Source of the DNA: DAOUBA01 sp034432855
Lineage (GTDB): Bacteria > Chloroflexota > Anaerolineae > B4-G1
DNA length: 31,517 nt
Assembly: GCA_034432855.1 (NCBI GenBank)
Contig: DAOUBA010000187.1
Coordinates: 1 to 31,517, forward strand
Direction of reading: 5' to 3'
The notes beneath the pieces are model-generated. The model saw nothing but the letters and a program-made list of their open reading frames with translations. It did not search any database and was not told the origin of the DNA. The first letter of the stretch is position 1. Every line of letters begins with the position of its first letter. The position numbers and the translations under genes are program-made. Positions 7,482 through 14,989 of this stretch are shown in pieces.

Positions 7482-9355
7482 GCGTCATTGACGAGATCAA
7501 GAGCAGGCTGGATATCGTCGAGGTCATCTCCGCCTACGTCCCATTGCAAAAGGCTGGGCGGAATTACAAGGCGCTGTGTCCGTTCCACACCGAAAAGACG
7601 CCATCCTTCATCGTCTTTCCCGAAAGCCAGCACTGGCATTGCTTCGGCGCATGCGGCGAGGGCGGCGACGTGTTCACCTTCGTGATGAAGCGCGAGGGCT
7701 GGGACTTTCGCACCGCGCTGGAGGAACTGGCGCGCCGCGCCGGCGTCGAACTGCGCCCGCGCACCCCCGCCCAGGCGCAGGCGGAGGAGGAGGCCGACCG
7801 GTTGCGCGCGCTCCTGGACGCGGCGGCGCAGTACTACCATCACCTGCTCCTGCACGCGCCCGAAGCCGCTGCCGCGCGCGCCTACGTCGCCCGGCGCGGA
7901 CTGCGCGACGAGACGGTCGCCCAATTCATGCTCGGCTACAGCCTGCCCGGCTGGGACCACGCCCGCACGTATCTGACCGGACAGGGCTATACCGTCGAGG
8001 AACTCGTCAAAGCCGGGCTGCTCGTGCAGAAGGAGGAGGGCGGCACTTACGACCGCTTCCGTGACCGGCTGATGATCCCGATCCGCGACGTGCAGGGGAA
8101 GACGATCGGCTTTGGCGCGCGCACGCTCGAACCGGAAGGTGTGCCCAAGTACATCAACTCGCCGCAGTCGCCGCTCTTCGACAAGAGCCGCACGCTCTTT
8201 GGGCTGGACCTGGCACGGCAGGCCATCCGCCGTGAGGATCGCGTCGTCATCGTCGAGGGGTATATGGACGTGATGCAGGCGCACCAGGCAGGGTTTGCCA
8301 ACGTCGTCGCGCAGATGGGCACTGCGCTCACCGAGGCCCAATTGCGACTCTTGCAACGGTACACCAAGCGATTGGTGCTGGCGCTCGACCCCGACGCGGC
8401 GGGCATCCAGGCAACCTTGCGCGGCGTCGAAGTGGCGCGAGAGACGCTGGAGCAGGAATGGGAGCCGGTCTTTGATCCGCGCGGGCTGGTGGGGTACGAG
8501 GCCCGGTTGGGCGCCGAGATCCGCGTCCTGCGGTTGCCCGGCGGCCAGGACCCGGACGACCTGATCCGCGAGAACGCGCAACGCTGGGCTGCCCTGGTCG
8601 AAGAGGCCGTGCCGATCGTGGACTTTTATCTGCACATCCTGCTCGAAGGACTGGACCTGGATGACACCAAAGCCAAGTCGCGGATAGTGGATATACTGTT
8701 GCCGGTTTTGCGCGCGGTGGCGAATCCGGTTGAGCGCGAAGACTATGTCCAAAAGATCGCCCGCGCCCTGCGGGTGGATCCGCGCGCGGTCTCCGCGCGC
8801 CTGCGCGGCGGCGAGCGCCAGACCGCGCGGCGACCAGACGTGACCTCTCGTGTGCAGGAAGCGGCGCGTAGCGTCGCGGAGGCCGATCTGGAGACCCACT
8901 GCCTGGCACTGCTCTTGCAGAGGCCAGGGCTGCTTGCGCAGGTGAACCAGGCCCTCGCCGAAAGCCAACTGGAACCGCTAAGCGGACAGGACTTTCAGGA
9001 TCCCGCAAGCCGGGCGATCTTTGAAACAATCCTGGAGAACGGGCATCCCGCCGTCGAGGAACTGGAGTCCCGGTTGCCTGCCGACCTGCGAGAACGGTTG
9101 GCGCAGATGCTCGCGCCCGACGCGGCCCATCTGGCCGATGAGCAACTGCTGCGCGATGCCATCCGTACATTGTTGCGTATGCGTGAACGCACCCTCAAGC
9201 GTTGGGGGCAAGAGTTGAGGTTCCTGACCATCGAGGCGCAGGAGGCCGGCGACATGCGGGCCGAGCAGTACGTGGACGCGCTGCGCGATTATCAGGCGAT
9301 GCTGTTACGCACACAGCAGGCGCTGGCGCAGCGCTGGGGAATGACGAAGCCGTAG
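7478..9355 (+). CDS. dnaG: DNA primase DnaG
   Basis: A 625-residue protein that makes RNA primers at the replication fork. The N-terminal zinc-binding domain shows 'CPFHTEKTPSF' followed by 'HWHCFGACGEGGD' (C-H-C-C ligands, residues about 34-65). The Toprim catalytic core has 'VVIVEGYMDVMQAH' near residue 258 and the metal-binding 'LALDPDAAG' near residue 305. The C-terminal helical region (about 470-620) fits the helicase-interaction domain. The start ATG overlaps the stop of the endonuclease gene, so its translation may depend partly on the restriction genes. rpoD follows after 24 bases, the classic macromolecular-synthesis arrangement. Confidence 0.97.
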   Translation: MSVIDEIKSRLDIVEVISAYVPLQKAGRNYKALCPFHTEKTPSFIVFPESQHWHCFGACGEGGDVFTFVMKREGWDFRTALEELARRAGVELRPRTPAQAQAEEEADRLRALLDAAAQYYHHLLLHAPEAAAARAYVARRGLRDETVAQFMLGYSLPGWDHARTYLTGQGYTVEELVKAGLLVQKEEGGTYDRFRDRLMIPIRDVQGKTIGFGARTLEPEGVPKYINSPQSPLFDKSRTLFGLDLARQAIRREDRVVIVEGYMDVMQAHQAGFANVVAQMGTALTEAQLRLLQRYTKRLVLALDPDAAGIQATLRGVEVARETLEQEWEPVFDPRGLVGYEARLGAEIRVLRLPGGQDPDDLIRENAQRWAALVEEAVPIVDFYLHILLEGLDLDDTKAKSRIVDILLPVLRAVANPVEREDYVQKIARALRVDPRAVSARLRGGERQTARRPDVTSRVQEAARSVAEADLETHCLALLLQRPGLLAQVNQALAESQLEPLSGQDFQDPASRAIFETILENGHPAVEELESRLPADLRERLAQMLAPDAAHLADEQLLRDAIRTLLRMRERTLKRWGQELRFLTIEAQEAGDMRAEQYVDALRDYQAMLLRTQQALAQRWGMTKP

Positions 9356-9379
9356 AAGATTTTCCAAAGCCGGAGTAGT

Positions 9380-11011
<1,632 letters not shown>

Positions 11012-11013
11012 GA

Positions 11014-11844
11014 CTACGGCGGGGTCACGACCAACTCCGCGTCGTCGAAGAAGGCGGCATGATAGACCTGCGCATATTGCGTCTCCGCGAACAGGCAAAC
11101 CGTCACCCGTCCCTCCTGTCCCACGATCACTTCCGGCGAGGTGAGCGTGATGATCCCGGCATTCTGGTTGACGATGTGCTCGTTGCCCCATCGCGCCGCA
11201 TCACATCCTTCCCCACCGTGGCGGTCCACGCCTGCCCTGAGGATGTAACCACCGTTCGTGTCGTAAACGAACCCAAAGGCGCGCGCCTGGAACTGTACCC
11301 GGCTGCCTGCCGTGACCGTCACAGTCTGGTAGACCCAGGCGCGTAGTTTGACCCAGTCCACAGTGTCAATCTGGAGCGTGGCGCCGTTGATCCACTGGCG
11401 CGGGTCGTCGGCCTGGTGGAAACGTGGGGCAGCGAAACAGTTGCCCGGGTCGAATTCCTGCCCGGGGACCCAGTTGACGAAACTGCCGAGGCGCCAACCG
11501 GGAACGTCGTTCTCGCGGATACCCTCGAAGGTCGGGTTCTGTAGCAACACCGGCATAGGGGTCGGCGTGGGCGTGGGCGACGGTGTGAGAGTGGGGATGG
11601 GCGTGGGCGTCTCCGTCGGTTTGCCGGTAGGTTTGGGCGTGCGGGTAGGCTCGGGAGTCGGGCTGAGCGTGGGCGTCCACGTGGGAATGGGTGTTGCGGC
11701 GGATTGGACAGCCGTCGCCTGGGCCGTGGGCACCGGGGGCGGTGATTGTCTCAGGGAGTAGGCGAACAAGACAGCCATTCCGCACAAGATGGCCGCATTC
11801 ATCAGCCCCAGTGCGGCCACAACGAGCCATTGCTTTCTGGTCAT
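11014..11844 (-). CDS. Membrane-anchored extracellular protein with Thr/Pro-rich stalk
   Basis: A 276-residue protein from ATG at 11844, preceded by GAGGAGG. Residues about 5-30 form a hydrophobic N-terminal anchor; the Cys inside it is not a convincing lipobox. A long stalk of TPTP/TPSP repeats follows (about residues 38-98), then a beta-rich domain beginning 'LLQNPTFEG' and ending 'AAFFDDAELVVTPP'. That start and ending recall carbohydrate-binding jelly-roll modules, where 'NP-x-FE' and 'DDV-x-L' are common, but this is a resemblance only. It is convergent with rpoD and probably exposed on the cell surface. Confidence 0.75.
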   Translation of the reverse strand: MTRKQWLVVAALGLMNAAILCGMAVLFAYSLRQSPPPVPTAQATAVQSAATPIPTWTPTLSPTPEPTRTPKPTGKPTETPTPIPTLTPSPTPTPTPMPVLLQNPTFEGIRENDVPGWRLGSFVNWVPGQEFDPGNCFAAPRFHQADDPRQWINGATLQIDTVDWVKLRAWVYQTVTVTAGSRVQFQARAFGFVYDTNGGYILRAGVDRHGGEGCDAARWGNEHIVNQNAGIITLTSPEVIVGQEGRVTVCLFAETQYAQVYHAAFFDDAELVVTPP

Positions 11845-11916
11845 AGGCCAGCCTCCTCGCAAGCCTTGATCTGCCACAAGTCTACCCCAGTCTCGCTTCT
11901 CCGTCAAATGCGGACC

Positions 11917-11935
11917 GCCGGGCAGAGTGCCCGGC
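11917..11935. repeat. GC-rich palindrome upstream of tRNA-Cys
   Basis: GCCGGGCA and TGCCCGGC form a perfect 8-bp stem around a GAG loop. It has no U-tract and sits between the divergent membrane-protein gene and the tRNA-Cys promoter. It belongs to the class of small palindromes seen elsewhere in the window. Confidence 0.55.
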
Positions 11936-11940
11936 ACGAC

Positions 11941-11969
11941 TTGCAGCAGTGGTAGATGCATGGTAGAAT
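11941..11969 (+). promoter_or_regulatory. Sigma-70 promoter for tRNA-Cys
   Basis: TTGCAG (11941-11946), a 17-base spacer and TAGAAT (11964-11969). The predicted start is only about six bases before the mature tRNA-Cys 5' end. Confidence 0.65.
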
Positions 11970-11981
11970 TACTCTCAGAAG

Positions 11982-12053
<72 letters not shown>

Positions 12054-12074
12054 CCTAAAGTCGGTGTTGAGACA

Positions 12075-12099
12075 ACGGGCAGCGTTCCATGCTGCCCGT
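12075..12099. repeat. Perfect 9-bp hairpin between the two tRNA genes
   Basis: ACGGGCAGC and GCTGCCCGT pair perfectly around a 7-base loop. There is no following U-tract. It may be a processing or termination structure for tRNA-Cys, or another copy of the GC-rich palindrome class. Confidence 0.5.
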
Positions 12100-12109
12100 G
12101 CCACATCAA

Positions 12110-12192
12110 GGGGCGGTGGCGAAACGGTAGACGCCGGGGACTTAAAATCCTCTGTCCGTAAGGACGTGTGGGTTCGAATCCCACCCGCCCTA
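12110..12192 (+). tRNA. tRNA-Leu (anticodon UAA)
   Basis: An 83-base class II tRNA. Acceptor GGGGCGG pairs with CCGCCCT (first pair G-U), the anticodon loop CTTAAAA carries TAA, a variable arm 'TGTCCGTAAGGACG' is present, and the T-arm is GTGGG-TTCGAAT-CCCAC with discriminator A. CCA is not encoded. The rplI start lies only 33 bases downstream, so tRNA and mRNA may share a transcript. Confidence 0.95.
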
Positions 12193-12224
12193 TGTGCCAA
12201 GCAACTTTCCCCCTGGAGGCCAAC

Positions 12225-12740
12225 GTGAGAGTCATTCTGACCCAAGAAGTACCCAACCTGGGCAAGGCTGGCGACGTCAAGAACGTTGCGACAGGCTACG
12301 CCCGCAACTACCTGTTCCCCAGAAAGTTAGCCGTGCCGGCTACCCCCGGTAACCTGAAGGATTTCGAGCGCCGACGGGCCGCTTTATCCAGCCGGGAGGA
12401 GCGGCTGACCCGGCGCGCGGAAGCGCTCGCCCGGCGTCTCAGCACCGTTACCCTGACCTTCGAAGCCAGGGCCGGCGAGAAGGGCCAACTCTACGGCTCT
12501 ATCACTCCGGCGGACATCGCCGAAGCGCTCGAACGCGCAACGGGAGAATCATTCGACCGCCATAAGCACATTCTCTGCGAGCCGTTGCGGCAGACGGGCA
12601 AGCACACCGTCCAGGTGCGACTGAGCGCGGACGTGGTGGCAGAGGTCACGGTCGTGGTGAAGCCGGAGGGCGAAGAACTACCTGAGGAGACGCCAGCCGT
12701 GCAGCCGGCACCGGAAGCCGCTCCGGGAGAGGAGCAATAG
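12225..12740 (+). CDS. rplI: 50S ribosomal protein L9
   Basis: A 171-residue protein. The GTG at 12225 is chosen because GGAGG lies five bases upstream and the product then begins 'MRVILTQEVPNLGKAGDVKN', the expected L9 start. The N-terminal rRNA-binding domain continues 'VATGYARNYLFPRKLAVPAT', followed by the long connecting helix rich in Arg/Glu and the C-terminal domain with 'GQLYGSITPADIAEAL'. An acidic, Pro-rich tail of about 25 residues extends beyond the usual L9 end. It is followed after 22 bases by the RodZ-like gene. Confidence 0.96.
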   Translation: MRVILTQEVPNLGKAGDVKNVATGYARNYLFPRKLAVPATPGNLKDFERRRAALSSREERLTRRAEALARRLSTVTLTFEARAGEKGQLYGSITPADIAEALERATGESFDRHKHILCEPLRQTGKHTVQVRLSADVVAEVTVVVKPEGEELPEETPAVQPAPEAAPGEEQ

Positions 12741-12762
12741 CCGTCTCTCGCTAGAGGGTCCG

Positions 12763-13611
12763 ATGGAAACGCTCGGCGTATGGCTGCACCAGGCCCGCGA
12801 GGCCAAAGGCGTCACGCTGAAGGAGGCCGAAGCCGCTACCCGCATTCGGGCACGCTTCCTGGAACTGCTGGAGGCGGGAGATTTCGCCGCCTTCCCTGGC
12901 GGTGAAGTGCAAATCCGCGGCTTCTTGCGGATCTACGCTCGTTATCTCGGCCTTTCCCCCGAAGAAGCCCTGGCCCGCTATGAAGCGGAAACGCGCCCCG
13001 CCGCAGCCGCCCTCCCGGGTGCGTTGCCCCAGGAAGCACCATCTCCTTCCCCCGTCCGTTCGCACGTTGCACCGGTAGCGCCCGAACCTCGCGTGGCGCC
13101 TGGGCCAACCGCCGCTTCTCCGCCCCGCTTGAATGTAGAGACGGTGATGATCACAATCATCGTGCTCATCGTGCTGTTGGTGACCGTCGCGGCGGTGACC
13201 TACTTCGTCGGCCACAAGGCTGGAGGGAGAACGGCGGCGACTGCGACGGCTCCCGCACAGGCCGCGCAACAGACGACGATATCGCCGGCAACTCCTCTCA
13301 TCGTCACGCCTACCTTCCCGGCCAATCCCGAGGGCGGGGTGACACTGACGCTGGAGGCCGGCGAGCACGTCTGGGCACGCGTGTCGGTGGACGGTCTCGT
13401 GGCCTTCGAGGGCATGCTGGCCCCAGGGGAGACGACTTGGTCGGGCCGAGAGGCGATTGTCGTGGACACCGGCAACGGAGCGGCCCTGCAGGTGACGGTC
13501 AACGGCCAGGCGCAGGGGAAAATGTGCGGGCGCGGTCAGGTCTGCACGCGCGCCTGGGGGCCCACCGGCGAACTCGTTGCTGCGCCGCCCACGGCGACAT
13601 CGGCGCCGTAA
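12763..13611 (+). CDS. RodZ-like protein: HTH, one membrane helix, extracytoplasmic domain
   Basis: A 282-residue bitopic protein. Residues 1-70 are a Cro/RodZ-type helix-turn-helix ('LGVWLHQAREAKGVTLKEAE', then 'GFLRIYARYLGL'). A Pro/Ala-rich spacer leads to a membrane helix at about residues 126-150 ('VMITIIVLIVLLVTVAAV'). A second spacer precedes a C-terminal beta domain of the DUF4115 type ('GVTLTLEAGEHVWARVSVDG', 'EGMLAPGETTWSG'). RodZ links the cytoskeleton to wall synthesis during elongation. No mreB is in this window, but a SEDS wall-synthesis gene lies a few kilobases downstream on the other strand. Confidence 0.87.
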   Translation: METLGVWLHQAREAKGVTLKEAEAATRIRARFLELLEAGDFAAFPGGEVQIRGFLRIYARYLGLSPEEALARYEAETRPAAAALPGALPQEAPSPSPVRSHVAPVAPEPRVAPGPTAASPPRLNVETVMITIIVLIVLLVTVAAVTYFVGHKAGGRTAATATAPAQAAQQTTISPATPLIVTPTFPANPEGGVTLTLEAGEHVWARVSVDGLVAFEGMLAPGETTWSGREAIVVDTGNGAALQVTVNGQAQGKMCGRGQVCTRAWGPTGELVAAPPTATSAP

Positions 13612-13634
13612 ATCGGCCCTACCATGCTCTTCAC

Positions 13635-13660
13635 AGCGGGCAACACGCCCGCTCTTTTTT
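13635..13660 (+). terminator. Intrinsic terminator after the RodZ-like gene
   Basis: AGCGGGC and GCCCGCT form a 7-bp GC-rich stem with a 5-base loop, followed by CTTTTTT. It is a textbook Rho-independent terminator closing the rplI-rodZ unit, but it ends only six bases before the rimO start codon. Confidence 0.85.
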
Positions 13661-13666
13661 GTCTCG

Positions 13667-14989
13667 ATGGTCAAGCACAAGAGTTTCTATCTCGTTTCAC
13701 TGGGCTGTCCCAAGAACCTGGTGGATAGCACGGGCCTGACGATGCTGTTGGAGCGCGCCGGGTACGTTTCCGCTGCCTCGGCCGAACAGGCCGATCTGCT
13801 CATCGTCAACACCTGTGGCTTCATCGCGCCGGCGCGGGAAGAGTCACTCGATGTCCTGCGAGAGTTGGCACAAGGCAAACGTCCCGGTCAACGGCTGATT
13901 GCCGCCGGGTGCTATGCCGAGCGCAGTCCGCAGGAACTGGCCGCAGCGCTGCCCGACATTGACGGCGTCATCGGCACTCGCCGCCGGGCCGAGATCGTGC
14001 CTTTCATCTCCCAGATGGAAATCTCCCCTCGCCCTCCTCTCGTAGGAGAGGGTCGGGGAGGGGTCGAGCCAGATGTCCCCCACGTAGCTGTCCAAGGCGC
14101 CAGCGCCTACCTCAAAATCGCCGACGGGTGTGACCACACCTGCGCTTTCTGCGCCATCCCACTCATCAAGGGCCGCGCGGTGAGCCGCCCGCCTACTGCC
14201 GTCCTGGCCGATGCCCGCTGGCTGGCCGGGCACGGGGTGCAAGAGATCATCCTCATCGCTCAGGATACCACCGCCTATGGTGGCGACCTGGGGCTGCACG
14301 AGGGATTGGCCGGGCTGTTGGAGCAATTGGTCGCCGTGGTGCCAGAGGTGCCGTGGCTGCGCCTCATGTATGCTTACCCTGGCCGCATCACGGAGCGGCT
14401 GATCGAGACGATGGCCCGTCACCCACAAGTCCTGCCCTATCTGGACCTGCCTCTTCAACACGCCCATCCCGACGTGTTGCGCCGTATGCGCCGCCCCGCC
14501 GATGTCGAAAAGACGCGGCGTACCATCGAGCGGCTGCGTACGGCAATGCCCGATATCGCCATTCGCACCACTTTCCTGGTGGGCTTTCCCGGCGAGAGTG
14601 AGAGCGAGTTCCAGCGGCTGCTGGATTTCGTGGCCGAGATGCAGTTTGACCGCGTGGGAGTCTTTACCTATTCGCACGAGGAAGGCACTGCGGCAGCCCG
14701 GCTGGCGGACGACGTGCCGCCGGAGGTGAAGGAGGAGCGGCGCGAGCGGCTGATGGCTGCTCAGCAGCCCATCTCGCTGGCGAAGAACCGGGCGCTGGTG
14801 GGACGGACGCTGGATGTGTTGATCGAGGGGCAAGGGGAGGGCCTGAGTGTGGGGCGGTCAAAGCGTGACGCGCCGGAGATAGATGGTCTGGTGCTGGCGC
14901 AGGCCGACCTGCCGGTGGGCCAGATCGTACCCCTACGGATCACCGCCGCGCTTGAGTACGACCTGGTGGGGGAGCCCCTTCAGCGTTGA
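13667..14989 (+). CDS. rimO: Ribosomal protein S12 methylthiotransferase RimO
   Basis: A 440-residue radical-SAM enzyme that methylthiolates an Asp of ribosomal protein S12. The N-terminus has the RimO signature 'VSLGCPKNLVDS', and the first-cluster Cys continues in 'IVNTCGFI' and 'AAGCYAERSP'. The radical SAM motif is 'CDHTCAFCAIP' (C-x3-C-x2-C), followed by 'RTTFLVGFPGESESEF'. A TRAM-like C-terminal segment completes the protein. Between the first two domains, 'SPRPPLVGEGRGGV' is encoded by a palindromic repeat and is not part of the family. There is no Shine-Dalgarno upstream, because the terminator U-tract occupies that position. The 3' end overlaps the convergent SEDS gene by 57 bases. 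Confidence 0.95.
   Translation: MVKHKSFYLVSLGCPKNLVDSTGLTMLLERAGYVSAASAEQADLLIVNTCGFIAPAREESLDVLRELAQGKRPGQRLIAAGCYAERSPQELAAALPDIDGVIGTRRRAEIVPFISQMEISPRPPLVGEGRGGVEPDVPHVAVQGASAYLKIADGCDHTCAFCAIPLIKGRAVSRPPTAVLADARWLAGHGVQEIILIAQDTTAYGGDLGLHEGLAGLLEQLVAVVPEVPWLRLMYAYPGRITERLIETMARHPQVLPYLDLPLQHAHPDVLRRMRRPADVEKTRRTIERLRTAMPDIAIRTTFLVGFPGESESEFQRLLDFVAEMQFDRVGVFTYSHEEGTAAARLADDVPPEVKEERRERLMAAQQPISLAKNRALVGRTLDVLIEGQGEGLSVGRSKRDAPEIDGLVLAQADLPVGQIVPLRITAALEYDLVGEPLQR
14023..14064. repeat. Palindromic repeat inserted in frame in rimO
   Basis: A long inverted repeat: CCCCTCGCCCTCCTCT, then CGT, then a near-complementary arm ending GGGGAGGGG. It encodes roughly 14 residues rich in Pro, Gly and Arg at the linker between the MTTase N-terminal domain and the radical SAM domain. 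Confidence 0.75.

Noticed and set aside
7394..8968. Long minus-strand open frame opposite dnaG
   Set aside because: It mirrors the codon bias of dnaG and has no recognisable domain; the primase motifs are on the plus strand.
11014..11844. Lipoprotein call for the minus-strand Thr/Pro-rich protein
   Set aside because: The only Cys in the N-terminal hydrophobic segment does not sit in a convincing lipobox, so a plain membrane anchor was preferred.
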